Assembly: GCF_014653695.1 (NCBI RefSeq)
Contig: NZ_BNAR01000005.1
Coordinates: forward strand, 1 to 64,000
Direction of reading: 5' to 3'
From: Lentzea cavernae
GTDB lineage: Bacteria > Actinomycetota > Actinomycetes > Mycobacteriales > Pseudonocardiaceae
DNA: 64,000 nt
Part shown: positions 16,943-26,119 of the stretch, piece after piece
How positions within the stretch are numbered: the stretch's first letter is position 1
How the letters are laid out: every line of letters begins with the position of its first letter
Position numbers and translations under genes: made by a program
The notes under the pieces: model-generated
Told to the model about the DNA's origin: nothing
What the model saw: only the letters and a program-made list of their open reading frames with translations
Database searches by the model: none

Positions 16943-18388
16943 TCAGGATCGTCGGGTGTACCTGTGTTTCACTCCGGCCGGGAAGTACTCCGGATCGCCG
17001 ACCGGGCGCACCACGACCTCGGGCAGTTGCCGCCCGGCCGGGACGTAGTGCGCGAACTCGCTGTTGAGCCGCAGCAGCTGGGCCCGCACCGCCTCCGCGA
17101 TCACCGCCGCGTCCGCGGTGGCGCCCGGCGCGGTCTCCACGGTGATCCGCAACGACCGGTCGCGATCTTCGTCCTCGACCGACTCGATCACGAACTTGCC
17201 CGTGACGGTGTCGCTGATGCCGGGCTGTTCCAGAGCGACCGTCACGTTCTCCGGATACACGTTCGCCCCGAAGAACGACACCGTGAACAGCGACCGCCCG
17301 AACAGGAACACGAACGGCAGCTCCGGGCCCGGTGGGGGAGTGAACCCGTTGCGAGCGCAATACTCCAGCAGCTCGGCGTGCCCGAAGAGCCCGCCCTCGT
17401 CGGCGATCCGGTAGCGGATCAGCGGGATCCCGCCGTCCGACGTGAACACGAGCGTGCCGTCGTGCACCTCGAAGAACCGGCTAGCCGGGTCGTACTGCAC
17501 GAGCGTGGGCAGCCGTGAGTCGCCGAAGACCTTCCGCGCCTCGTCCGGACGGTCGGCGAAGAACCTGCGGATGCTCACCGACAACGCGGTCTCGTTGCCC
17601 AGCACACCCGAATCCGCTGTGCCGTAAAGAGAAGCGACGTCACCGACCGGGTCCGCGATCCCGGCGCGCCGGGAGACCAGGTCACGCCACTGCTCGCTGA
17701 ACACCTCACCGGCCAGCACGAGCTTGATCCGGTGCGCCGGCCAGTCGACGCCCTCCGCGAGGCCCGTGTCGACCACGTCCTTCACGAACGGCGGGTAGCC
17801 CAGCAGCACGACCTGGTCGAAGTGCGGCGCCAGCTCCGGCAGCACCCGCAGGATCTCGGCCTTGTTGTTGCCCGGCGCCACCACCGTGATCGGGCACCCC
17901 TTGGCCGCGAGATGCCGCACGCACGCCTGCGTGAACAGCCCGCCGACCCACGTGCCGAGCGGAAAGCACACCACCGCAAGGGTTCTGCGCTCGTCCGCGT
18001 GGAATCCGCCGACCAGCACCTGCTCGAACCGGCGCGCCACGTGCAGCTCGTCCTCCAGCGCGCGCGGCCAGATCGTCGGCCTGCCGCTGGATCCCGACGA
18101 CACGGCGATCATGTCGCACGCGCTGAGCTCGCCGTCGCGGCACAGCTCCGGCAACGGGTACCGCTGGTGGTAGTTCGCCTTCTCGAGCAACGGCAACCGC
18201 TGGAAGTCCTCGAACGTCCGGATCTCCCGCGGCTCGATCCCGTGCTCCCGCAGCAACTTCCCGTAGGCGGGCACGGTGGCGGCCGTGTGCTGGAACAGGT
18301 CCAGCACCCAGCTGTCCGACTTCGGCCCGCCCGGCGCGAAGAAGTCGTCGAACGCCTGGCGCACGCGGTTCTGGCGGCTGCTGTCCAT
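16943..18388 (-). CDS. PaaK-like AMP-forming acyl/aryl-CoA ligase
   Basis: 481 residues of the phenylacetate-CoA-ligase branch of the ANL superfamily. The phosphate loop SSGSSGRPT is at residues about 97-105, a YGTADSGVLGNE adenine-side motif is near residue 260, and a small C-terminal lid domain ends in KHRYTRRS. It activates a carboxylic acid with ATP. Whether the product is a CoA thioester or the acyl group goes to another acceptor is not visible. It is divergent from the glycosyltransferase gene and marks the left edge of the candidate biosynthetic cluster. The shared TTCAGTGT motif lies 47 bases upstream of its start. Confidence 0.8.
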   Translation of the reverse strand: MDSSRQNRVRQAFDDFFAPGGPKSDSWVLDLFQHTAATVPAYGKLLREHGIEPREIRTFEDFQRLPLLEKANYHQRYPLPELCRDGELSACDMIAVSSGSSGRPTIWPRALEDELHVARRFEQVLVGGFHADERRTLAVVCFPLGTWVGGLFTQACVRHLAAKGCPITVVAPGNNKAEILRVLPELAPHFDQVVLLGYPPFVKDVVDTGLAEGVDWPAHRIKLVLAGEVFSEQWRDLVSRRAGIADPVGDVASLYGTADSGVLGNETALSVSIRRFFADRPDEARKVFGDSRLPTLVQYDPASRFFEVHDGTLVFTSDGGIPLIRYRIADEGGLFGHAELLEYCARNGFTPPPGPELPFVFLFGRSLFTVSFFGANVYPENVTVALEQPGISDTVTGKFVIESVEDEDRDRSLRITVETAPGATADAAVIAEAVRAQLLRLNSEFAHYVPAGRQLPEVVVRPVGDPEYFPAGVKHRYTRRS

Positions 18389-18435
18389 GGCCCGAGCGTA
18401 TCGAGCCGACCGGGGTCAGCTGATGTTGACGACGG

Positions 18436-18460
18436 TCTCTATTGCTTCAGTGTTGACCAA
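18436..18460. repeat. Recurrent motif, copy a (TCTCTATTGCTTCAGTGT)
   Basis: This 18-base string, continued by TGACCAA, lies in the 135-base divergent spacer between the PaaK-like ligase and the glycosyltransferase. The same 18 bases recur exactly at 45753-45770, and looser copies lie at 41883 and 42136. It is probably a promoter element or operator. Confidence 0.55.
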
Positions 18461-18523
18461 AGTACAACCCTTCGCGGGTCGTCTGCCTGCGGTGGGAACC
18501 AGAAGATCGTTAGCCTTGACGAG

Positions 18524-19636
18524 GTGCGCATCCTCTTCTCGTGCCGCCCCGCCTACGGCCACCTGTTCCCGCTGGTCCCGCTCGCGCGGGCGGCGCGGCA
18601 GGCCGGCCACGAGGTCGTGTTCGCGACCGGTCCGAGCTTCGTGGGCACGGTGCGCGAACTGGGCTTCGAGGCCCACGCGTCCGGCATCTCGGTCGCCGAG
18701 GCCGAGGAGGAGGCGCGCAGGCGCCACGGCGGCGCCGACGTCCCGAGGCTGCTGATCACCATGTTCGCGGACGTCCTCCCCCGGGCCACGGTCGAGGACC
18801 TCACCGCCCTGCTGCCGACCGTCAAGCCCGATCTGGTGGTCTACGAGCAGAGCGACGCCGGCGCCGCGAAAGCCGCGCGGGACGCCGGGATCCCGTTCGT
18901 CTCGCACGTGATCGGCCGCTCGATGCCGCCCGAGATCCAGCGGAGGGCGGCGGGGGAGATGGCGTGGTTGTGGGACGGCGCCGAGCCCGCCGACCTGATG
19001 CTCGGTGACGTGGTGGTCGACCTGTGGCCGGACACCGTGCGCGACCCGGTCGTGGCGGCGCTGCCCATGGTGCTGCGGATGCGGCCGACGGCGTTCGACC
19101 TGGACGTGCCGATGCCGGAGATCGACAGCACGAAACCGTTGGTGTACCTGACTCTCGGCACGGTGTCGTTCACCGCGACGGAGGTGTTGAGGGAGGCGGT
19201 CGACGGTCTCGCGCGGCTCCCGGTGACCGTCCTGGTGGCGCTCGGCCCCGGTGCGCCGCTGGACGACGTCCCGCCCTCCGTGCGGGTGGCGGGTTTCGTA
19301 CCGCAGGCGGAGGTGCTGCGGCGGGCCGATCTCGTGGTGCACCACGGCGGAACCGGCACGGTGCTCGGCGCCCTGGCGGCAGGGCTGCCGCAACTGGTGC
19401 TGCCGCAGGGCGCCGACCAGTTCGTCAACGCCGATGTGCTCGCGGAGACCGGTGCGGGTGCGAAGCTCGTCGGGCAGGAGATCACCGCCGACGCCGTCAC
19501 CGAGGCGGCGGGCAGTCTGCTCGACGACCCGGCCGCGCGGGAGGTGGCGCAGGCGGTCAGGTCCGAGATCGCGGGGATGCCGGACCCGGCCTCCGTCGTG
19601 GATCAGCTCACGGCACTGGTGCGGGGGAGGGTTTGA
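18524..19636 (+). CDS. UDP-glycosyltransferase, GT1/MGT type
   Basis: 370 residues. It starts with the GT-B opening RILFSCRPAYGHLFPLVPLA and ends with the donor-binding pattern VAGFVPQAEVLRRADLVVHHGGTGTVLGALAAGLPQLVLP, including the HHGGTGT motif. Such enzymes put a (deoxy)sugar onto a natural product or drug. The GTG at 18524 is the first start that fits the fold. No deoxysugar-biosynthesis genes lie nearby, so a simple sugar donor or a self-resistance or detoxification role is possible. It converges on the antiporter gene with a 29-base overlap. Confidence 0.85.
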   Translation: MRILFSCRPAYGHLFPLVPLARAARQAGHEVVFATGPSFVGTVRELGFEAHASGISVAEAEEEARRRHGGADVPRLLITMFADVLPRATVEDLTALLPTVKPDLVVYEQSDAGAAKAARDAGIPFVSHVIGRSMPPEIQRRAAGEMAWLWDGAEPADLMLGDVVVDLWPDTVRDPVVAALPMVLRMRPTAFDLDVPMPEIDSTKPLVYLTLGTVSFTATEVLREAVDGLARLPVTVLVALGPGAPLDDVPPSVRVAGFVPQAEVLRRADLVVHHGGTGTVLGALAAGLPQLVLPQGADQFVNADVLAETGAGAKLVGQEITADAVTEAAGSLLDDPAAREVAQAVRSEIAGMPDPASVVDQLTALVRGRV

Positions 19637-20885
19637 CGTCGGCGGACGCCTCCAGGTGGTCCGGCAGGGACGCGCGGTAGATCGGCATGGCCGCCGCGGT
19701 GGTGATGATCGCGACGGCGACGAGGATCGCGAACATCTCCGGTGTCACCAGTTCGTAGGCGAGGCCGATGTTGATGAAGATCAGGATCATCAGGCCGCGG
19801 GCGTTCATCAGGCCGCCGACGGCGGAGGCGTAGCGCCACGAGTAGCCCTGGGCGCGCACGACGAGCCCGCAGCCCAGGTACTTGCCGGCGAACGCGGCCA
19901 GCATGATCACCGCGAGCGGGAACCACAGCGCGCCGCCCGAACCGAAGCCCGAGACCTGGGTGTTGAGGCCGCTGAACGCGAAGAACACCGGCAGCAGCAG
20001 GATGGAGTTCAGGTCGGTGAGCTTGGTCTCGAGTTCGTGGCGGACGACCTTCGACTTCGGCATCGCGAGGCCGGTGATGAACCCGCCGAAGACGGAGAAC
20101 ACGCCGATCCAGTCGGTGAACCATCCGGCCACCAGCACGATGAGCAGGATGATCGCCATCATGTCGCGGCTGAGCTTGCCGTCCTTCTCGGCGCGTTCGC
20201 CGAGCTTGGCGAGCCACTTGCGGCCCAGCGTGAGCATCACGACCGCGAAGATCGCCGCGCCGATGATCGTGCGCAGCGCTCCGGTCGCGCTGCCGGACGC
20301 GCCGACCGCGATGATCAGCGCGAGGAACGCCCACGCCACCGCGTCGTCGATCGCCGCCGCGACGAGCGTGAGGCCGCCGATCGGGGTGTTGGCGATGCCG
20401 CGTTCCTGCAGGATCCGCGCCAGCATGGGGAAGGCGGTGATCGACAGGGCGCCGCCGACGAACAGCATGAACACCCACAGGCTCGATCCCTCGGGGCTCA
20501 GCGTGTCGAAGAAGATCATCGCGCAGCCCGCGCCGAGCAGGAACGTCGGCACGATGCCGGAGACGGCCAGCACGGACGCCTTGCGCGCGTTCGGTCCCGT
20601 GGTCAGGCCGTGGTCCAAAGAGGACCCGACGAGGAACATGTAGAACGTCAGGCCGATCGTGCTGAGCACGTAGAGGGTGCTCTTGACGTCGTTGGGGAAG
20701 AGCTGGGCCTGCACGCCGGGTGCCACGGCGCCGAGCAGCGCCGGGCCGAGCAGGACGCCGGCGACCATCTCGCCGACGACCCTGGGCTGCTTGATCATCA
20801 TGGCGAGGCGCCCGCACAGCGTGGTGGCGACGAGCACCACCGCCAGCGCGGCGAAGACCTGCAACGCGAAGTGGATCTGGTTCAC
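19608..20885 (-). CDS. CPA2-type cation/proton antiporter
   Basis: 425 residues with about 12-13 membrane helices. It contains the conserved GEMVAGVLLGPALLG segment and the paired acidic residues AAIDDAVAW in the ion-binding helix. This fits the Na+/H+ (KefB/NhaS3-like) exchanger family. GTG start with AGGAG upstream. It is the last gene of the six-gene minus-strand operon, 17 bases after the P450 stop. Its presence there suggests ion homeostasis or export connected with the pathway. Confidence 0.87.
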   Translation of the reverse strand: MNQIHFALQVFAALAVVLVATTLCGRLAMMIKQPRVVGEMVAGVLLGPALLGAVAPGVQAQLFPNDVKSTLYVLSTIGLTFYMFLVGSSLDHGLTTGPNARKASVLAVSGIVPTFLLGAGCAMIFFDTLSPEGSSLWVFMLFVGGALSITAFPMLARILQERGIANTPIGGLTLVAAAIDDAVAWAFLALIIAVGASGSATGALRTIIGAAIFAVVMLTLGRKWLAKLGERAEKDGKLSRDMMAIILLIVLVAGWFTDWIGVFSVFGGFITGLAMPKSKVVRHELETKLTDLNSILLLPVFFAFSGLNTQVSGFGSGGALWFPLAVIMLAAFAGKYLGCGLVVRAQGYSWRYASAVGGLMNARGLMILIFINIGLAYELVTPEMFAILVAVAIITTAAAMPIYRASLPDHLEASADVKPSPAPVP

Positions 20886-20902
20886 CGGGCATCTCCTGGG
20901 GA

Positions 20903-22198
20903 TCAGTGCCGGACCGGGCAACCCTGCGTGTCGTGCGTGTCGAAGTAGCGGCCCGCCGGCCGGAGCCGGTGGGCGTGCAGCACCATCGCGGTGCCGAGCA
21001 CGAGCTGGACGACGCTGCGCCAGACGTCCTCCCAGCGGTCGCGCACGCGCATGAAGGCCAGACGCCGCCGGGGCGCCGGGCCGTCGCGGACGAGCAGGCA
21101 CGGGCCCCGGCTGGGCAACGACCGGGTGTGCGTCACCGACGAGTGCAGGTCGACGCGCCGCAGGACCTCCCTGGCGGCCGCGCGCATCACGATGGGGGAC
21201 AGCCTCCACGCCGGGCAGGGGCGGTTGGCGGCGACGCCGAACGGGATGTGGTGCTCGTGGCGTGCGGCGGTGGACTCCCAGCGGCCGGGGTCGAACTCGT
21301 GCGGGTTGTCGTAGCCGGTGGCGTGGTAGGCGGGGTAGTTGAAGCACAGCACCGAACCCGCCGGGAACGACGTGTGCTCGTCCAGCACGATGTCGGCGGT
21401 CGTGATGCGGTGAGCGATGCCGAACAACGGGTAGAGCCGGAACGTCTCGTCCAGCACGTGGGCGAAGTACCTGTCGTCCTCGACCCGTCGTGCCACTTCG
21501 GGGTGCTGGGCCAGCGCGAGCAGCAGGTGCGCCATCGCCTCGGCCATCTGCACGACGGCGGTGTTGAAGTAGGTGCCCTGCAGGTAGTGCACCTGTTCGG
21601 CCTCCGACAACGTCTCGGGCAGCGGGTGCCGAACGTCAGCGAGTCGTGCCTTCAGGTAGCGGGTCAGCCGCGCCCGCCGGGCGGGGTGGCGCAGACCCGT
21701 GCACTTCAACGAGGTCACCACGTCGTTGGCGTGCCCGACGACGAGGTCACGCGCGTAGCGCGGGCACGGTTCGCCGAACACCAGCTCGTAGAAGTACTCG
21801 GCCCACACCGGCATCATCAGGTCCCGCAGCCGGACGGCGGTGACACGGCCGGTGAGCACCTCGTCGAGCACCTTCGCGGTGCAGCGGGTGGCGGTCGCCG
21901 CCAGCGCGTCGCTCGGCCCTGCGAGGAACGTGCGGGTCGCGCGGGCCACGTCGTCGTAGCGCGGCCCGGCCTCCAGGTGCTCCTGGTGCACCTCGGGGCC
22001 GGGGGAGAGCCAGTACCAGAACAGGTCCGAGAGCCCGGCGCCCTTGCTGCGGCCGTTCGCGGCGGGGTGGCTGTAGAGCTCCTGGAAGCGGTCGGGGCCG
22101 ACCTGGTCGTTCGGGAACGTGATCGCGTTGTCCCCGTTGACCTTCTCGAACACCTTGGCGCGCAACGCGACCACCCGTGCGGGCAACCAGGTCAGCAC
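20903..22198 (-). CDS. Cytochrome P450
   Basis: 431 residues. The heme loop is FGVAANRPCPAWRLS with the ligand at C328. The K-helix ExxR is E251-T-F-R254. The I-helix region reads GTYFNTA, so Asn stands where most P450s have the acid of the acid-alcohol pair, which may mean altered oxygen activation. GTG start at 22198, overlapping the end of the FMN-oxidase gene by 7 bases. Electron-transfer partners are not encoded nearby. Confidence 0.85.
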   Translation of the reverse strand: MLTWLPARVVALRAKVFEKVNGDNAITFPNDQVGPDRFQELYSHPAANGRSKGAGLSDLFWYWLSPGPEVHQEHLEAGPRYDDVARATRTFLAGPSDALAATATRCTAKVLDEVLTGRVTAVRLRDLMMPVWAEYFYELVFGEPCPRYARDLVVGHANDVVTSLKCTGLRHPARRARLTRYLKARLADVRHPLPETLSEAEQVHYLQGTYFNTAVVQMAEAMAHLLLALAQHPEVARRVEDDRYFAHVLDETFRLYPLFGIAHRITTADIVLDEHTSFPAGSVLCFNYPAYHATGYDNPHEFDPGRWESTAARHEHHIPFGVAANRPCPAWRLSPIVMRAAAREVLRRVDLHSSVTHTRSLPSRGPCLLVRDGPAPRRRLAFMRVRDRWEDVWRSVVQLVLGTAMVLHAHRLRPAGRYFDTHDTQGCPVRH

Positions 22199-23187
22199 CG
22201 GGTCACCACCATGTCCCGGCTCAGCTCGCCGCCGCACAACGTCAGGACGTGCAGGAACTCGTCGCGCAGCACGTCGAGCACCCGCCGCACGCCCTGCTCG
22301 CCGTCCGCCGCCAGCCCCCACAGCACCGGCCTGCCGATGCCGGCGGACGACGCTCCGAGCGCCAGTGCCAGCGCGATGTCGCCTCCACTGCGGACACCCC
22401 CGTCGAACGCGACCGGCACCCTGCCTGCCACCGCGTCGACCACGGCGGGCAGCGCGTCCAGCGCCGCCGGCACGAGGTCGAGCTGGCGGCCGCCGTGGTT
22501 GGACACGACGATCCCGGCCACCCCGTGCCTCACGGCGATGATCGCGTCCTTCGGGTGCAGCACTCCCTTGACCCACAACGGGAGCGCGGTCATCTCCTGC
22601 ACCCGGCCGATGTGCTCCCACGACACCAGCGGTGACATCTCGATGTCGCGCAGACCGGGGCCGACGAGGTCCCGCATGTTCTCCGCCGCCAGACCTGCTG
22701 GCAGGTCGTGGAAGCCGTGCGCGAGGTCGCGCCGGTGCCGTCCGAACACGGGGGAGTCGACCGTCACCACCACCGCCTCGCAGCCGGCCCGTTCCGCCCG
22801 GCGCACCAGGGCTTCCGTGACGTCCATGTCCGGCTGCACGTACAGCTGGAACCACACGGGCCCGCTCGCGGCCGCCACGACGTCGGCGATCGGCACCGTC
22901 GAGGCCATGCTCGACACCAGCACGGCGTCCCCGGCCGCCCGTGCCGTGGCCAGTTCGCCGTCGGGGTGGGCGAGGCGGTGGAACGCGGTCGGCGAGATCA
23001 TCACCGGGAAGTCGCCGCTGATCTGCTTGCCCCGCAACACCCGTGGCAGCAGGGCGAGACGGCGGAACGCGGCCTCGTTCTCCGCGAGCACGACCTCGTC
23101 ACCGACCCCGCCCGCGAAGAAGTCGTGGTGGACGGGGTCGAGCACCGCGCGTGCCTTGTCGTGCAGTTCCGCGAGCAGGGGGTTCAC
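22192..23187 (-). CDS. FMN-dependent alpha-hydroxy-acid oxidase/dehydrogenase
   Basis: 331 residues of the lactate oxidase / glycolate oxidase family. It carries the active-site SNHGGRQLD motif with the catalytic His and substrate-binding Arg, the LPLWVKGVLHPKDA Lys strand, and the VDSPVFGRHRRD segment. It should oxidise a 2-hydroxy acid to a 2-oxo acid, either with oxygen or via an acceptor. GTG start at 23187 with GGGAG upstream, overlapping the preceding monooxygenase stop by four bases (GTGA), so translation is coupled. Inside this operon it points to an alpha-hydroxy-acid intermediate. Confidence 0.85.
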   Translation of the reverse strand: MNPLLAELHDKARAVLDPVHHDFFAGGVGDEVVLAENEAAFRRLALLPRVLRGKQISGDFPVMISPTAFHRLAHPDGELATARAAGDAVLVSSMASTVPIADVVAAASGPVWFQLYVQPDMDVTEALVRRAERAGCEAVVVTVDSPVFGRHRRDLAHGFHDLPAGLAAENMRDLVGPGLRDIEMSPLVSWEHIGRVQEMTALPLWVKGVLHPKDAIIAVRHGVAGIVVSNHGGRQLDLVPAALDALPAVVDAVAGRVPVAFDGGVRSGGDIALALALGASSAGIGRPVLWGLAADGEQGVRRVLDVLRDEFLHVLTLCGGELSRDMVVTRC

Positions 23188-24734
23188 CGCAGGTACTCCC
23201 GCAACGGTGTCCTGTGGACGGTCTCGCTGTCCCACTCGTTCTCGAGGTTCTCGGTGACGTGGTGCTCGTCGACGAGCTCACCGGCGCGGAAGCGCCGCAC
23301 GACCGGGTGCAGGTAGCGGCCGTCGAGCCCGCTGGTGTCGTCCTGCGAGGTGCGGCCGGCGGTGATGTCGAACGGGTTGACCTTGTCGTGGTCCTCGCCG
23401 TACTCCAGCGTCACCGTCAGGTACGACTCGACGTCGCCGAACTCACCGCGGGCCACGGCCTCGTGCAGGTGGGCGACCGGCACCTCCTCGAGGTAGCGCA
23501 CCGAGCCGTCCTTCCCGGTGAGCACGACGTCGGCGAGGAACCCGAACATCTGCCACAGCGCGGAGGTCCGGTTGACCCGCTCGATGATCGCCTCGGTCAC
23601 GGCGTCCGCCGCGGGCTCGACGGAGCGGCTGGGCCAGTCGACGCCGTGGTAGCGCTGTTCGGCGATGCGGTGAAGCGCGCGGACGCCATAGCGGAAGCCG
23701 TGGATGAACCCGCTGGTCGACTTCTTGAAGTCGCGCATCTGCGTGATCGTGCCCGCGAAGAACAGGTCGGGGACGTTCACCGACTCCCACGCCGCGGTCT
23801 GGTCCGGGAAGCGGGACTTGATCGTGAGCTGCGGGCGGCACTCGGGCGCGAAGATCGAGGCGTCGAACCGGAACCCGGTCGCGAGGATCACCCGGTCGTA
23901 GCGGATCTCCTTGATCACCTCGTTGACGCGCTGGAAGCTGACTTTGACGAGGTAGGCGTCTCCGTCGCGGCGGATGCCCTTGATGTGCCCGTCCAGCAAC
24001 GCGTTCTGCGACTTGAGCTGGTAGGTGTCGAGGAAGTTGTTGTTCACCGCGCGCAGGTGCCCGACGAAGTGCGTCTGCCACGCGAGCTTCAACGACCCCG
24101 GCCCGGCGACGTGGATGACCGACGTGGTCTCCATCAGCGCGTCGGCCGTTTCGAACGCCGAGTTGCCGCGCCCGATGATCAGCACCCTCTTGTTCGTGAA
24201 GTCCTGCGGGTCGACGGACACGTCGTAGTAGTGCTCGGCGTGCTCGACGCCGTCGATGTCAGGCACGTACGGCTGCGAGACGCCGGTCGCGACGATGATC
24301 CTCTTCGCACGGTAGGTGCCGCCGTGCTGGTCGCGCACCACGAAGTCGTCCGGCCGCGTGACCGAGACGACCCTGGTGTCGTAGCGGACCGGGAGGTCGT
24401 TCTTGACCGCGAAGTCGCCGAGGTAGCGGACCATGTCGTCGGCGGTGGGGAAGTAGCGCGGGGTGTAGCCGGTGAACAGCAGCTCGGGATCGTCGGACAG
24501 CAACGAGTTCCAGTCGACGCGCAGGTTCAGCTCCGGGTCGTCCCAGCCCGTGTACACCTTGTTGATGGAGATCAGCTGCCGGTGCCGGGGGAAGCGGGTG
24601 AAGAACGTCCCCGCGGCCTGCCCGGACTCCAGCACCAGGTGGTCACGCCCTGCCCGGTGCAGCAGGTAGGACGCCTGCAACCCCGCCGGGCCGGCGCCGA
24701 TCACGAGACACTCGGTCGTTACCTCGCTGGACAC
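23184..24734 (-). CDS. FAD-dependent monooxygenase, FOXRED2/FMO-like (copy 1)
   Basis: About 516 residues. The FAD loop GAGPAG is at residues 13-18, followed by RFPRHRQLISINK, a stretch I associate with the FOXRED2 family. The NAD(P) loop is GRGNSAFETA and a late FMO-type VILATGFRFD strand follows. It closely resembles the second monooxygenase at 26.1-27.6 kb. GTG at 24734 has AAGGAG upstream; an earlier GTG at 24749 would overlap the ligase stop. The probable reaction is NAD(P)H-dependent N- or C-hydroxylation. Confidence 0.82.
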   Translation of the reverse strand: MSSEVTTECLVIGAGPAGLQASYLLHRAGRDHLVLESGQAAGTFFTRFPRHRQLISINKVYTGWDDPELNLRVDWNSLLSDDPELLFTGYTPRYFPTADDMVRYLGDFAVKNDLPVRYDTRVVSVTRPDDFVVRDQHGGTYRAKRIIVATGVSQPYVPDIDGVEHAEHYYDVSVDPQDFTNKRVLIIGRGNSAFETADALMETTSVIHVAGPGSLKLAWQTHFVGHLRAVNNNFLDTYQLKSQNALLDGHIKGIRRDGDAYLVKVSFQRVNEVIKEIRYDRVILATGFRFDASIFAPECRPQLTIKSRFPDQTAAWESVNVPDLFFAGTITQMRDFKKSTSGFIHGFRYGVRALHRIAEQRYHGVDWPSRSVEPAADAVTEAIIERVNRTSALWQMFGFLADVVLTGKDGSVRYLEEVPVAHLHEAVARGEFGDVESYLTVTLEYGEDHDKVNPFDITAGRTSQDDTSGLDGRYLHPVVRRFRAGELVDEHHVTENLENEWDSETVHRTPLREYLR

Positions 24735-24745
24735 GACGTTCTCCT

Positions 24746-26119
24746 TCACGCGATGAGGTGGCGCTTGTCGGGTTTGCCGCTGGGGGCGACGGGAGGTTCG
24801 GAGATGGCGGTGAGACGGCTCGGCGCACAGGCCGCACCGAGCCGTCCGCTGACGAGCTCCTGGATCTCGCGCAGTGGTGGGACGCGGTCGGCTTTCGGGA
24901 CCACGAACGCGTGCACGGCCTCGCCGGTCTCGTCGTCCGGCACCGCCACGACGTAGGCCTCGGCGACGTCCGGGTGCTCGGCGAGCACCTGCTCGATCGG
25001 GCCGATGTAGTGCAGGTTCGCGTTGACGATCACGACGTCCCTCGCCCGGCCGGTGAGGCGCAGGTACCCGGCCTCGTCGAACCGGCCGAGGTCGCGGGTG
25101 CGGACCCAGCCGTCCACGAACACCTCGGCGGACTCCCCGGGATTTCCCCAGTAGCCGCTGGCCTGTCCGGGTGTGCGGACGTACAGCTCGCCGTCGCGGA
25201 CCTCCACGTCGACCGGCGGTCGTCCCACCGTGCCGACGGGATCGCCGGGTGTGGCCATCGAGATCATGCCGGTCTCGGTCTGGCCGTAGCCGTGGAAGAG
25301 CACCGGCCCGAGGACGTCGAGGGCTTCGCGGTGGCGTTCGGGCGTCAGGGGAGAGCCCGAGACCAGCAGTGCCCGCAACGTCGACAGGTCGGCGGGGTCG
25401 CTCTTCTGGGCGGCGACGAGCTTCGCCAGACCGGGCACGGTGATCACGCGTGCCGTGGCCTCGAGCCTCGTGATCGCGTCGGCCGGGTCGCCGGCGACCA
25501 CGACGGTGCCCCCGGCGGTGAGGGTCAGCACCGCGTACTCGAACATCACCTGGCTCGACAGCGAACCGAACACCAGGTAGCGGCCCAGCCGGGTCGCCAG
25601 CTCCCGGACCGCGGGAGGCCAGGCGTCCGGACGGGCGGCCCAGGCGCCGGTCATGGCCGCGTAGGTCTGCGCGCACGCCTTGGGCGCGCCGGTGCTGCCG
25701 CTGGTGTGGATGAGCCGGGCGACGTCGCCGGGACGCCCGTCGCACCGCGGCGGTTCCGGCGTGGACCGCAGGAGGTCCGGGACGTCCGCGTCGGTGATCG
25801 TGAGCGTGACGTCCAGGCTCAGCAGGTGTTCGACCTGGGCATCTGTCAGCCCCGGCCGCACCCCTGCCACCCGCGCGCCCACCACGTGGCCCGCGAGGAT
25901 CGTCGCGAACGCCTCCGGGTTCACGCCCTGCAGGAGCGCGAGCCCGTCACCGGGCCCGATCCCCTTGGCGCGCAACCCGGTCGCGATCCGTGCGACCAGG
26001 TCGAGCAGTTCCGCGCCGGTCACCACGCGGGTGCCGTGCTCGAACACGGGCCGGTCCGCGGCGGCGCCGAGCACGTCGAGCACCGCGCGCGGGAACGGCT
26101 CGGTCTCACGCGCCGGCAA
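24746..26119 (-). CDS. AMP-forming ligase (ANL superfamily)
   Basis: 457 residues, short for the family. It carries HTSGSTGAPK (residues 138-147), HGYGQTET, the TRDLGRFDEAGYLRLTGRARD hinge and a C-terminal PSGKPDKRH with the catalytic Lys. It adenylates an acid. The TTG start at 26119 has GAAGGA six bases upstream and lies inside the end of the preceding monooxygenase gene. No carrier-protein gene is in the cluster, so the acyl acceptor is probably CoA or an amine. It is sandwiched between the two related monooxygenases. Confidence 0.82.
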   Translation of the reverse strand: MPARETEPFPRAVLDVLGAAADRPVFEHGTRVVTGAELLDLVARIATGLRAKGIGPGDGLALLQGVNPEAFATILAGHVVGARVAGVRPGLTDAQVEHLLSLDVTLTITDADVPDLLRSTPEPPRCDGRPGDVARLIHTSGSTGAPKACAQTYAAMTGAWAARPDAWPPAVRELATRLGRYLVFGSLSSQVMFEYAVLTLTAGGTVVVAGDPADAITRLEATARVITVPGLAKLVAAQKSDPADLSTLRALLVSGSPLTPERHREALDVLGPVLFHGYGQTETGMISMATPGDPVGTVGRPPVDVEVRDGELYVRTPGQASGYWGNPGESAEVFVDGWVRTRDLGRFDEAGYLRLTGRARDVVIVNANLHYIGPIEQVLAEHPDVAEAYVVAVPDDETGEAVHAFVVPKADRVPPLREIQELVSGRLGAACAPSRLTAISEPPVAPSGKPDKRHLIA

